Shown in pieces: positions 1-7,120 of a stretch of DNA of 22,798 nt (its first letter is position 1; each line of letters begins with the position of its first letter). This DNA comes from CF-161 sp035263645 (GTDB lineage Bacteria; Chloroflexota; Dormibacteria; Dormibacterales; Dormibacteraceae). The stretch is taken from contig DATFRD010000081.1 of NCBI GenBank assembly GCA_035263645.1, positions 1 to 22,798 on the forward strand, in the 5' to 3' direction. The position numbers and the translations under genes were made by a program. Below the pieces are notes generated by a model. That model saw only the letters and a program-made list of their open reading frames with translations, was not told the origin of the DNA and did no database searches.

Positions 1-348
1 GGCCGGTTCATCGGCTACACGGGCCTGGCGCCGCAGACCTTCCCGGCCCACTTCACGCCCGCGGTGGAGGTCGGCTGGCGGCTGGCCCGTTTCGCGTGGG
101 GGCACGGCTTCGCCACCGAGGCGGCGCGCGCCGCCCTGGTCTTCGGCTTCGAGCGGGCCCGCCTGGAGGAGATCGTCTCGTTCACGGCGACCACCAACCT
201 GCGGTCCCAGGCGGTCATGCAGCGGGTCGGGATGACGCACGATCCGGCCGACGACTTCGACCACCCGGCGCTGCCCGAGGGCCATCCCCTGAGCCGCCAC
301 GTGCTGTACCGGCGCCGCGCCGACCGGCCGAGCCCGCCCGCGCGCTAG
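1..348 (+). CDS. GNAT-family N-acetyltransferase, RimJ/RimL type (5' truncated)
   Basis: The reading frame is open from base 1 and ends at a TAG at 346-348, leaving 115 C-terminal residues; the start lies outside the window. The fragment carries the acetyl-CoA-binding core of the GNAT fold: a beta strand reading VEVGWRLARFAWGHGFATEA, where GHGFATEA is the pyrophosphate-binding loop, and then the helix and strand with the N-x-x-S-x-x-V-M-x-R-V-G-M motif of RimJ/RimL-like enzymes. The C-terminal part with D-HP-LP-GHPL-RHVLYR residues is also typical of that subfamily. These enzymes transfer acetyl groups to amines on proteins, antibiotics or small molecules; the substrate cannot be told here. 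The gene converges on the transglycosylase gene with only 10 bases between the two stop codons. Confidence 0.85.
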   Translation, partial: GRFIGYTGLAPQTFPAHFTPAVEVGWRLARFAWGHGFATEAARAALVFGFERARLEEIVSFTATTNLRSQAVMQRVGMTHDPADDFDHPALPEGHPLSRHVLYRRRADRPSPPAR

Positions 349-358
349 GCTGGCCGGC

Positions 359-1168
359 CTACTTGCACTGCCACTGGCTGGGCCCGTCACGGCTGTACAG
401 CCACTCGGCGGCCTTCGCGTTCGCGGAGGGATCGAAGACGGAGCTCTTGGCGTAGGGCGTGAACGCCCAGGTCGAGGGCAGGAACTGGAAGAGGCCGGAG
501 GCGCCGCTGGCGCGGTTGACCGCGTACGGGTCGTAGCCGGACTCGCATGCCGCCACCCGGAGCGCCCACTGCTGGCCGCTCGCCCCCAGCGGCGCGAAGG
601 CGTCGAGAATGATCTGCTTGATCGCGGCGATGCTGGCCGGGTCGGGGCTGGTGAGCGGCTGCGTCGGTGCGGGGGCCATGACGCGGGCGGCCGCCGCCTG
701 GGCGACGAGCTTCGAGAACTGCTGCTCGAGCTGGTCCTTGAGCTGCTGCATCCGGTCCCGGTCCGCCTGCATCCGCGCCCGCTGCCACTGCAGCCGCGCC
801 AGGTCCGCGTCCAGCGCATGCTTCGTCGCCGCGGCCCGGTCGCCGGCGGACGTGAGGTCGCCGATGCGGGTCAGCCCGTCGGAGAGCGACGGGGACTCGA
901 ACACGATGGCCACCAGGGAGTCCGGCTCCGCGTAGAGCGCGCGGGCCAGCAGCCTGACCTCGGTCCGCTCCTGCGCGATGCGCGACTGGGTGTCGGCGAC
1001 CGACCGCTCGAGCGCCGCCATCTGCAGGTCGAGATTGGTCAGCTGGGTCGAAGTGGTGACCAGCTGCTGCTTCACATCCTGCTGCCGAGCGCTCGGATCA
1101 TCGGCGTACGCCGGCCGAACGAGGCCAGCGACGACGACGAGCAGTACTACCAGTCGGCGTATGTGCAT
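359..1168 (-). CDS. Secreted lytic transglycosylase with N-terminal coiled coil
   Basis: This 269-residue protein starts with a signal peptide (MHIRR, then a hydrophobic run to about residue 19, and an A-Y-A-D cleavage region near 20-23). Residues 25-160 are a long coiled coil. Its hinge, around 78-105 (LYAEPDSLVAIVFESPSLSD), resembles the coiled-coil regions of PcsB and EnvC. Residues 180-269 form a compact SLT/lysozyme-like domain with the catalytic glutamate in ACESGYDP (E209), followed by A-x-G-L-F-Q-F motifs. It should cleave peptidoglycan glycan strands outside the membrane. The ATG at 1168 is preceded by a G-rich Shine-Dalgarno (GGGGGG). The combination suggests a division-linked or regulated hydrolase, which is inference. 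Overall assignment to transglycosylases is strong; the biological role is not known. Confidence 0.85.
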   Translation of the reverse strand: MHIRRLVVLLVVVAGLVRPAYADDPSARQQDVKQQLVTTSTQLTNLDLQMAALERSVADTQSRIAQERTEVRLLARALYAEPDSLVAIVFESPSLSDGLTRIGDLTSAGDRAAATKHALDADLARLQWQRARMQADRDRMQQLKDQLEQQFSKLVAQAAAARVMAPAPTQPLTSPDPASIAAIKQIILDAFAPLGASGQQWALRVAACESGYDPYAVNRASGASGLFQFLPSTWAFTPYAKSSVFDPSANAKAAEWLYSRDGPSQWQCK

Positions 1169-1219
1169 CTACCCCCCTGACGACCAGCGCATCACCGCGG
1201 CGGCCGGCCATCCGACGGA

Positions 1220-1241
1220 CCGACACGATAGCAGATGTCGG
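1220..1241 (-). promoter_or_regulatory. Candidate promoter with dyad, upstream of the transglycosylase gene
   Basis: CCGACA (1220-1225) and TGTCGG (1236-1241) form an inverted repeat separated by 10 bases. On the minus strand the spacer contains TATCG, which could be a -10 element for the gene starting at 1168. A dyad overlapping a -10 box is a common operator layout. No regulator is identified, and with this base composition a 6-bp dyad can arise by chance. Confidence 0.25.
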
Positions 1242-1295
1242 GGTGGGCGGCACACGGGATGGCGGCGACCGGCGGCCGGCGCGCGTCCGGACGAA

Positions 1296-1313
1296 GACCG
1301 GCGGTCGCCGGTC
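1296..1313 (-). terminator. Hairpin at the 3' end of the PNPOx-family gene
   Basis: GACCGGC (1296-1302) and GCCGGTC (1307-1313) form a perfect 7-bp stem with a four-base loop. It overlaps the TGA stop (1312-1314) of the minus-strand flavoprotein gene. There is no T-tract, so intrinsic termination is uncertain, as for many GC-rich actinobacterial hairpins. Confidence 0.35.
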
Positions 1314-1977
1314 AGGCGCTCCAGCCGGGACGGCTGTAGGCGATGGCGTAGGCAGGCGTCGGGACCTCGTCCGCGACCTGCTCGTGGCGGACGGCGTCCA
1401 GGGGCCGGAGGCGGAGCGGGAGCTCACCGGCCCAGACCGGCAGCCCCAGGTCCGCCTCCGCGTCCTTCGGACCGCCGGTCCGCACCTTGGCCGAGGCCTC
1501 GTCGAGACCCAGGCGCAGGACCTGGGTGGTGGCCAGCTCCTTCGCCGTGGGCCGCCGGGCGTCCGCCCAGCGGCCCCGGCACACGTGCTCGATCAGGGCC
1601 TCGAACGCCACCATCTTCTCGACCGGGTCCGTGACCTCCTCGGCCCGGCCCAGCACCATCACCGAGCGGAAGTTCATCGAGTGGGCGAACGCGGCGCGGG
1701 CCAGCACCAGCCCGTCCAGCAGCGTCACGGTCAGGCACAGCTCCCCGCCCCCGGCGCCGGCCGTCAGCATCCTGGAGGCCGGGGAGCCGTGGACGTAGAG
1801 GCAGTCCCCCCGACGCGCGTACATGGTCGGCACGACGAACGGCGTGCCGGCGAGGACGAACCCGAGATGGCAGACGAGGCCCTCGTCCAGGATCGAGAGG
1901 ACCGTCTCCCGGTCGTAGCGGGCCCGCTCGGGGTGCCGCCGAACCCGAGTGCGCGCCGAGGCAGCCTCTGCCGACAC
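1312..1977 (-). CDS. PNPOx-fold (pyridoxamine 5'-phosphate oxidase-like) flavoprotein
   Basis: The product is 221 residues with the split-barrel flavin-binding fold of the PNPOx-like/NimA group. Residues about 22-75 carry the typical pattern: a strand ending in CHLGFVLAGTPFVVPTMYARRGD, then LYVHGSPASRML, which contacts the FMN phosphate. The later R-S-V-M-V-L-G-R-A strand and the charged helix with the GRW-ADARRPT region also fit this group. Such proteins bind FMN or related flavins and reduce or oxidise small molecules; this is not the classical PdxH enzyme. The GTG at 1977 is chosen because AGGAGG (1985-1990 on the plus strand, read in reverse) sits 7 bases upstream. The gene is divergent from a MocR-type regulator, an arrangement often linked to vitamin B6 metabolism. 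Confidence 0.85.
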   Translation of the reverse strand: MSAEAASARTRVRRHPERARYDRETVLSILDEGLVCHLGFVLAGTPFVVPTMYARRGDCLYVHGSPASRMLTAGAGGGELCLTVTLLDGLVLARAAFAHSMNFRSVMVLGRAEEVTDPVEKMVAFEALIEHVCRGRWADARRPTAKELATTQVLRLGLDEASAKVRTGGPKDAEADLGLPVWAGELPLRLRPLDAVRHEQVADEVPTPAYAIAYSRPGWSA

Positions 1978-2008
1978 AGCCAGACCTCCTCTGTGATGTT
2001 ACAAATGA

Positions 2009-2030
2009 CAAAGTACCGGCCAAACGTACC
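2009..2030. promoter_or_regulatory. Direct repeats in the divergent PNPOx/MocR intergenic region
   Basis: CAAAGTACC (2009-2017) is followed by CAAACGTACC (2021-2030), so GTACC recurs at a 13-base spacing. The 106-base region between the two divergent genes is the least GC-rich stretch nearby and also holds TACAAA twice (near 2000-2005 and 2070-2075). MocR regulators usually bind direct repeats with ACCA/TGGT cores between themselves and a divergent target. The second repeat ends in GTACCA. Assignment as operator is inference. Confidence 0.35.
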
Positions 2031-2083
2031 AGATATCGAGGCCGGCGGGGGCCGGGCGCCGGCTTTTGCTACAAACCAGTCCG

Positions 2084-3406
2084 ATGGACGTACTGCCAGC
2101 GCTCTCGGGACGGCGGGCCGGCGAGATCAGCGCCAGCGTGGAGGCCGCGATCCGGTCCGGCGCGCTGGCCCCCGGCGAGGCGCTCCCGCCCGTGCGGCGG
2201 CTGGCCGAGCACCTGAGCGTCAGCCCGACGACCGTCGGCGCGGCCTACCGCGACCTCCAGATCAGGGGCGTCGTCACCGCGTCCGGCCGGCGGGGCACGC
2301 GGGTCAGCCCCCGTCCCCCGCTCGGCCACCAGCTCGCCGCGCCGGTGCCGCCCGGGGTCCGCAACCTGGCGGGCGGCAACCCGGACCCCGCCTTCCTGCC
2401 CGACCTCGGCGGCGCCCTGGCGCGGCTCCGGCTCAGGCAGCGGCTCTACGGCGAGCCGGCGCACGAGCCGGAACTGCTGGAGCTGGCAGCCGGGCTTTTC
2501 GCCGCCGACGGCATCTCGCCGGACTTCCTGCTGGCGGTGGGCGGCGCGCTCGACGGCATCGAGCGCGTGCTGATGGCCCACCTGCGGCCCGGTGACCGGG
2601 TCGGCGTCGAGGACCCTGGCTACCCGCCGGTGTTCGACCTGCTGCTCGGCCTCGGCCTGGTTCCGGTGCCGGTGGCAATCGACGACCGCGGACTCGAGCC
2701 CGGCGCGCTGGAGGGGGCCCTGCGCCGGCCGCTGGCGGCGCTGGTCCTGACCCCGCGGGCGCAGAACCCGACGGGCGCGGCGCTGGACGGGCAGCGGGCG
2801 CGGGAGCTCCGCGACCTGCTGGCTGACCGGCAGGACGTGCTGGTCGTGGAGGACGACCACGCCGGGCCGGTGGCCGGCGCTCCGGCCCACACCCTCGGCG
2901 GCGACCCCCTCGACCGTTGGGCGGTCATCCGCTCGTTCTCGAAGTCGCTGGGCCCCGACCTGCGGCTGGCCGTCATGTCGGGCGATCCCGTGACGGTCTC
3001 CCGCGTCGAGGGCCGACAGCAGCTCGGGGTGGGCTGGGTCAGCCACCTGCTGCAGGAGCTCGTGGTCGCGCTGTGGCGCGACGAGCGGGTGCAGCGGCTC
3101 ATGAGCCAGGGCGCCGCCAGCTACGGCGAGCGGCGCCATGCCCTCGTCCGGGCCCTGGCCGCGCAGGGGATCGCCGCCCACGGCCGTTCCGGCTTCAACG
3201 TCTGGGTCCCGGTTCCCGACGAGCAGGCGGCGCTCCAGGCCCTGCTGGACCGGGGCTGGGCGGCGGTCGCGGGCGAGCGGTTCCGGCTCCGAAGCCACCC
3301 CGCGATCCGGGTCTCGATCGGCCAGCTCGACCCCGGCGAGGCGCCCGCCGTGGCTGCGGCCCTGGCGGTCAGGGGGAGCCGGGCCGCGCGGACCCGCTCG
3401 GGCTGA
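2084..3406 (+). CDS. MocR-family transcriptional regulator (GntR HTH plus aminotransferase-like domain)
   Basis: The 440-residue product has two parts. Residues 8-75 form a GntR winged helix-turn-helix (I-R-SGALAPGEALPPVRRLAEHLSVSPTTVGAAYRDL). Residues about 90-430 form a fold-type I aminotransferase domain. Expected PLP-binding features are present: N in AQNPTGAAL (about 228), the Asp in VEDDHAG (about 257), and the Schiff-base lysine in RSFSKSLGPDLRL (K287). MocR proteins use PLP or aminoacyl-PLP as effector and rarely catalyse transamination. The divergent PNPOx-fold gene is the probable target. ATG at 2084 is preferred; an in-frame TTG at 2066 would add six residues. Neither has a clear ribosome binding site. 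Confidence 0.9.
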   Translation: MDVLPALSGRRAGEISASVEAAIRSGALAPGEALPPVRRLAEHLSVSPTTVGAAYRDLQIRGVVTASGRRGTRVSPRPPLGHQLAAPVPPGVRNLAGGNPDPAFLPDLGGALARLRLRQRLYGEPAHEPELLELAAGLFAADGISPDFLLAVGGALDGIERVLMAHLRPGDRVGVEDPGYPPVFDLLLGLGLVPVPVAIDDRGLEPGALEGALRRPLAALVLTPRAQNPTGAALDGQRARELRDLLADRQDVLVVEDDHAGPVAGAPAHTLGGDPLDRWAVIRSFSKSLGPDLRLAVMSGDPVTVSRVEGRQQLGVGWVSHLLQELVVALWRDERVQRLMSQGAASYGERRHALVRALAAQGIAAHGRSGFNVWVPVPDEQAALQALLDRGWAAVAGERFRLRSHPAIRVSIGQLDPGEAPAVAAALAVRGSRAARTRSG

Positions 3407-3455
3407 GACCGCGATCCCACGGTCGTTCTCGCGCGCACGGCCCGCCGCTGGTTGC

Positions 3456-3467
3456 TACCGTCGCCTC
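3456..3467 (+). promoter_or_regulatory. Probable leaderless promoter for the LLM flavoprotein gene
   Basis: TACCGT (3456-3461) fits the TAnnnT -10 element of actinobacterial sigma-A promoters. It lies six bases before the ATG at 3468, placing the predicted transcription start on or next to the start codon. No Shine-Dalgarno is visible. The same hexamer at nearly the same distance precedes valS. Confidence 0.4.
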
Positions 3468-4655
3468 ATGAACTGGCCAATGCGCTTCGGAGTGTTCCTG
3501 GCCCCCTTCAACCCGGTCGGTCAGCATCCGACCATCGCGCTCGAGAAGGACCTGGAGCTGATCGAGTGGATGGACCGCTGGAACTTCGACGAGGCCTGGA
3601 TCGGCGAGCACCATTCCGGCGGCTACGAGATCATCGCCTCGCCCGAGGTGTTCATCGGCGTGGCCTCCCAGCGGACCAGGCGCATCCGGCTGGGCACCGG
3701 CGTCCTCTCTCTGCCCTACCACCACCCGTACATGCTGGCCGAGCGGATGGTCCTGCTCGACCACCTGACGCGCGGCCGCGCGATGTTCGGCGTGGGGCCG
3801 GGGCAGCTCACGTCGGACGCGGCCATGCTCGGCATCGACCCCAACCAGCAGCGCCGGATGATGGCCGAGAGCCTGGACGCCATCATGGCCCTGCTGCGCG
3901 GTGACGGGCCGGTCACGATGGAGACCGACTGGTTTCGGATGATCGAGGCCCGGCTGCACCTGCGGCCCTACAGCCACCCGCACATGGAGATGGCGGTGGC
4001 CGCCTCGATCTCGCCGGCGGGTCCGTCGGCGGCAGGCAAGCACGGGCTGGGCCTGCTCTCCATCGCGTCCTGGAGCCCCGCCGGCTTCGACGTCCTGGGC
4101 GACCACTGGGAGATCGTCGAGGAGCAGGCTGCCGCCCACGGGTCCACGGTCGACCGCCGGCAGTGGCGCATGATGGGGCCGATGCACCTGGCCCGCTCCG
4201 AGGCCGAGGCGCGCAAGCACGTGGAGAGCGGCTTCCTGCGGATCTTCGACTACCTGGCCCACCTCGTGCCGCTGCCACAGCTGCAGGCGAGCACGTACGA
4301 CGAGCTGATCGACGGCTTCAACGCGTCGGGGGGCGGCGTGGTCGGGACGCCGGCCATGGCCGTGGAGTGCATCGGGAAGCTGATCGAGCAGTCGAGAGGC
4401 GGGTTCGGCGGATACCTGCTGATGGGCGGCGAGCTGGCCGGTCGCGGCGCCACGCTGGACTCGTACCAGCTCTTCGCCGAGGAGGTCATGCCCCACTTCC
4501 AGGGCCAGCTGGAGCCGCTCCAGGCGTCGCACGACTGGGTGCGCGCCGCCCCGTCGGCCACGCCCGGCGTGACCCGCTGGCTGGACGCGACGACCACCGC
4601 GATCAGGAACGAGATCGAGCGCTACCGGCGGGAGCGCGAGAGCGCGCAGCGCTGA
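3468..4655 (+). CDS. LLM-class flavin-dependent oxidoreductase, limonene 1,2-monooxygenase-like
   Basis: The 395-residue protein is a bacterial luciferase-like TIM barrel. The N-terminus (MRFGVFLAPF, then HPTIALEKDLELIEWMD) and the FDEAWIGEHHSGGYEIIASPEVFI segment around residues 40-63 are characteristic of the limonene-monooxygenase branch of the family. RLGTGVLSLPYHHPYMLAE and GRAMFGVGPG are further family blocks. Such enzymes use reduced FMN from a separate reductase to oxygenate terpenes, alkanes or other small hydrophobics; the true substrate cannot be inferred. The open frame extends upstream into the previous gene, but ATG 3468 matches the family N-terminus and has a leaderless-type promoter. 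The next gene starts 7 bases after its stop, so they are probably co-transcribed. Confidence 0.88.
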   Translation: MNWPMRFGVFLAPFNPVGQHPTIALEKDLELIEWMDRWNFDEAWIGEHHSGGYEIIASPEVFIGVASQRTRRIRLGTGVLSLPYHHPYMLAERMVLLDHLTRGRAMFGVGPGQLTSDAAMLGIDPNQQRRMMAESLDAIMALLRGDGPVTMETDWFRMIEARLHLRPYSHPHMEMAVAASISPAGPSAAGKHGLGLLSIASWSPAGFDVLGDHWEIVEEQAAAHGSTVDRRQWRMMGPMHLARSEAEARKHVESGFLRIFDYLAHLVPLPQLQASTYDELIDGFNASGGGVVGTPAMAVECIGKLIEQSRGGFGGYLLMGGELAGRGATLDSYQLFAEEVMPHFQGQLEPLQASHDWVRAAPSATPGVTRWLDATTTAIRNEIERYRRERESAQR

Positions 4656-4662
4656 GCCCGGC

Positions 4663-5385
4663 ATGGACCAGCAGGCGCCCTTCGACCCCGACCTCGAGCC
4701 GTATCCCGGCTGGGCCGCCGGCATGCCCGCGCCCGGGCCACAGCCGCCGGCTGCTGCCGCGCGGCGGCCGCGGCTGCGCCGGGCGGTCGCCTGGGCGGTC
4801 GCCGCGACGCTGGTCGCGGGCGCGGCCGGCCTGGTCGGCGCGCTCGCGCTGGACGACGCTCGGTCCCACCAGGCCGCAGCGCAGCAGGCCGATCGAGCCC
4901 GCTCCCTGGCCGCCCAGCTCGCACTGGCCAGGGGCGAGGACCAGCAGCTCACGACGCAGGTGAGCGCGCTCCGGGCCGACAACACCCAGCTCCAGGACGA
5001 GGCCAGGAGCCCGACGCTGTCCATGTGGAACTCGTGTGGCGGACCCTGCACCGTCGGCCCTGGCTTCGTCCGTGTGGGCAGCGTCCCCGACACGTTCCAG
5101 CTCCAGATCGACTTCACGGCGGACGTGCCGGTCCGCACGTACGTGTTCACGTTCCACCAGTGGACCCAGTTCGACGGCTGCAGCTTCGACCTGCGCTGCG
5201 TCACGGGCAGCTACCGGGCCTTCGACGCGGCCACGTCCCTGACCGGGACGTTCGACGACGCCGAGGGCTGCTCCGGGTACATCTGGGTCCTGCAGGCGGA
5301 CCGGCCGGGCACGATCAAGCCCGACGTGAGGGTTCGCTACCAGCCGGCGGCCCACCCGACGGGGGTCTGCGCGGAGAGCCCTTAG
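4663..5385 (+). CDS. Membrane-anchored, coiled-coil, cysteine-containing protein of unknown function
   Basis: I do not recognise this 240-residue protein. Residues 1-38 are Pro/Ala-rich and end in a basic cluster (RRPRLRR), which should be cytoplasmic. Residues 40-63 form one hydrophobic membrane segment. Residues 67-115 are Ala/Gln/Leu-rich and likely a coiled coil. From residue 118 a globular domain follows, with six cysteines (125, 129, 173, 179, 203, 236) and many aromatic and beta-prone stretches, consistent with an extracytoplasmic disulphide-stabilised beta domain. The ATG lies 7 bases after the LLM gene stop, so the two probably share a transcript, but nothing ties their functions. 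It converges on the phosphatase gene. Confidence 0.7.
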   Translation: MDQQAPFDPDLEPYPGWAAGMPAPGPQPPAAAARRPRLRRAVAWAVAATLVAGAAGLVGALALDDARSHQAAAQQADRARSLAAQLALARGEDQQLTTQVSALRADNTQLQDEARSPTLSMWNSCGGPCTVGPGFVRVGSVPDTFQLQIDFTADVPVRTYVFTFHQWTQFDGCSFDLRCVTGSYRAFDAATSLTGTFDDAEGCSGYIWVLQADRPGTIKPDVRVRYQPAAHPTGVCAESP

Positions 5386-5410
5386 CCGGGATCCACCGAT
5401 CCACGACGGC

Positions 5411-5424
5411 GGCGCCTTGGCGCC
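5411..5424. terminator. Hairpin between convergent genes
   Basis: GGCGCC-TT-GGCGCC is a 6-bp palindromic stem in the 150-base gap between two convergent genes (5386-5535). It could act for either strand but lacks a T-tract. The rest of this gap shows no open frame with coding character and no other clear signal. Confidence 0.3.
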
Positions 5425-5535
5425 CAGGCACACCATCTCGCGGCCCGGCTTCTGCGCTTCTCGCTTACGCGCTCTCCGACTGCGCGCGCTGAACGGCTCG
5501 GCGCCGGCGCGCTCCGAGCGGCGCCGCGCTCTGAT

Positions 5536-6255
5536 CTACCGGAGTAGCGCCGCCAGGCGCGCCCGCGCGGCTCCGTCCACCCCCGCCGCGTCCAGGTAGG
5601 CGGCAACCCCGCCGAACCGCTCGTCCAGGTGGGCCAGCATTGACAGGATGACGTCCGGCCGGGCGTCGTACACGCGGCGCAGGCGCGCGCGCCGCTCCCG
5701 ATCGGGCTCCGCTGCCAGCTCACCCTCCAGGACGCCCGTGAGGGCGGGCGCGCTGAGCGCGTAGTCCGCAGCGATCGCGTCCCGATCGACGCCGGCCAGC
5801 GTGAGGAGCAGCGCCACGACAATGCCGGTCCGGTCCTTGCCGGCCGCGCAGTGGACGACGATCCCCCCGGCCGGCGCGCCGGCCAGGCCGGCCAGGACGG
5901 CGCCGATGCGCGCCATCTGCGACTCGACCTGCCAGCGATAGCCGTCCTCGAAGCTGTCGTACCGGCCCACCTCCAGCAGGGCAGCGTCGTCCAGGAACGG
6001 CAGGTGGCGGTAGCCGACCCGGCCCCGGAACGGGCTGGGCGCCGCCCGCAGCTCGCGGGGGGAGCGGAGGTCCACCACCGTCGTCACGCCGTGGCCGAGC
6101 ATCGCCGCCAGCCCCGCCGCGGTCAGCCGCGCCAGGCTGTCCGTCCGCACCACCGCCCCGAACCTCGTGGTTCCCTCGCCGGACGGCAGCCCGCCCAGGT
6201 CGCGTGCGTTGACCAGGGCGGGCCACGTGAGCACGCGGTCGGGCCGCCCGCTCAC
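5536..6255 (-). CDS. Tyrosine-protein phosphatase family protein (Y_phosphatase3-like)
   Basis: The 239-residue protein has the layout of the bacterial PtpB/LipA-type phosphatases. The N-terminal segment NARDLGGLPSGEGTTRFGAVVRTDSLARLT (about 16-45) is a hallmark of the group. VVDLRSPRE (about 60-68) follows. The catalytic P-loop is HCAAGKDRTG, with nucleophile C136 and R142. The K-D pair inside the loop is typical of the PtpB/triple-specificity enzymes, which act on phosphotyrosine, phosphoserine/threonine and sometimes phosphoinositides. The GTG start at 6255 has GGAGGA close upstream. That site lies in the 10-base gap after the SDR stop, so the two genes form a tightly coupled operon. Its substrate is unknown. 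Confidence 0.88.
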   Translation of the reverse strand: MSGRPDRVLTWPALVNARDLGGLPSGEGTTRFGAVVRTDSLARLTAAGLAAMLGHGVTTVVDLRSPRELRAAPSPFRGRVGYRHLPFLDDAALLEVGRYDSFEDGYRWQVESQMARIGAVLAGLAGAPAGGIVVHCAAGKDRTGIVVALLLTLAGVDRDAIAADYALSAPALTGVLEGELAAEPDRERRARLRRVYDARPDVILSMLAHLDERFGGVAAYLDAAGVDGAARARLAALLR

Positions 6256-6265
6256 GCTCCTCCGG

Positions 6266-7030
6266 TCACAGCTGGACCAGGCCGCCGTCCACGTTGATCG
6301 CGGCGCCGTTGATGCCGCGCCCGGCCTCGGACGCCAGCAGGACGCAGACGGCGGCCACCTCGGCCGGCGCCACCAGCCGGCCCTGGGGGGTGAGCAGCGG
6401 CGCGAGCGCCTCCTCGCGGCTGCGCCCCGTCCTCGCCATGATGTTCGCGACCGAGGCCACCGTCATCGGCGTGTCCACGTAGCCGGGGCACACGCAGTTG
6501 AACGTCAGGCCCCGGCGCGCGTACTCCTGGGACAGGGCGCGCATGAGCCCGAGCAGGCCGTGCTTGGCGGCCGTGTACGCGGAGATGTAGGGGGCGCCGA
6601 GCTTGCTCGAGATCGACGCGATCGCGATGACGGTCCCCGAGCCGCGCCGCAGCATGCCGGGCACGGCCGCCCTGGTCATGAAGAACGGGCCGTCGAGGTC
6701 TACGGCGAGGATGCGGCGCCACGTCCCGGTGTCCACGTCAGTGAACTTGTGCGAGCTGGCCACGCCGGCGTTGTTGACCAGCACGTCCAGCCGGCCCAGC
6801 TCCCGCTCGGCGCGCTCGACGGCCGCGATGCACGCCTCCTCGTCCGTCACGTCCAGCGGGATGGCCACCGCGTCATCTCCGCACTCCGCGGCGACCGCCT
6901 CGATCTCGGTCCGCGTGCGCGCCGCGACGGCGACCCTGGCACCCTGCCGGGCGAACGCGAGCGCCACCTCCCGGCCGATCCCCCGGCCGCCCCCGGTGAC
7001 CAGCGCGGCCCTGCCCTCGAGCGCCCTCAC
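6266..7030 (-). CDS. Short-chain dehydrogenase/reductase (classical SDR)
   Basis: The 254-residue product is a classical SDR with a Rossmann fold. It has the NAD(P)-binding motif TGGGRGIG (12-19), LDVT near 59-62, NNAG (86-89), the catalytic Ser in ASIS (S139) and Y-x-x-x-K (Y152, K156), then CPGYVDTPM and the C-terminal GAAINVDGG. The position that is usually Asn in the N-S-Y-K tetrad is Asp here (AVDLDG, D111). An Arg at about 38-40 after the second strand would favour NADP(H), but this is uncertain. The open frame extends upstream, but the GTG at 7030 matches the usual N-terminus. It is first in a two-gene operon with the phosphatase. It probably oxidises a hydroxy group or reduces a keto group on an unknown substrate. 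Confidence 0.9.
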   Translation of the reverse strand: MRALEGRAALVTGGGRGIGREVALAFARQGARVAVAARTRTEIEAVAAECGDDAVAIPLDVTDEEACIAAVERAERELGRLDVLVNNAGVASSHKFTDVDTGTWRRILAVDLDGPFFMTRAAVPGMLRRGSGTVIAIASISSKLGAPYISAYTAAKHGLLGLMRALSQEYARRGLTFNCVCPGYVDTPMTVASVANIMARTGRSREEALAPLLTPQGRLVAPAEVAAVCVLLASEAGRGINGAAINVDGGLVQL

Positions 7031-7059
7031 TGCAGCGCAAGGGTAGCCGACCTCGGGTT

Positions 7060-7086
7060 TACGATCGGGGACGCAGGAGAGAGATG
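7060..7086 (+). promoter_or_regulatory. Promoter and ribosome binding site leading to an out-of-frame ATG
   Basis: TACGAT (7060-7065) fits a -10 element. It is followed by AGGAGAG (7075-7081) and ATG at 7084. These are good initiation signals, but the frame from this ATG stops after 11 codons at a TGA (7117-7119). The main gene downstream is in the next frame. See the finding on the C-run at 7094-7097. Confidence 0.5.
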
Positions 7087-7120
7087 AACGTGGCCCCTGG
7101 CCCGGCTCGCCGACGCTGAC

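Noticed and set aside
346..361. TAGGC and GCCTA form a dyad that includes the stop codons of the two convergent genes.
   Set aside because: The stem is only five bases and two TAG stops facing each other create most of it, so it is likely a coincidence.
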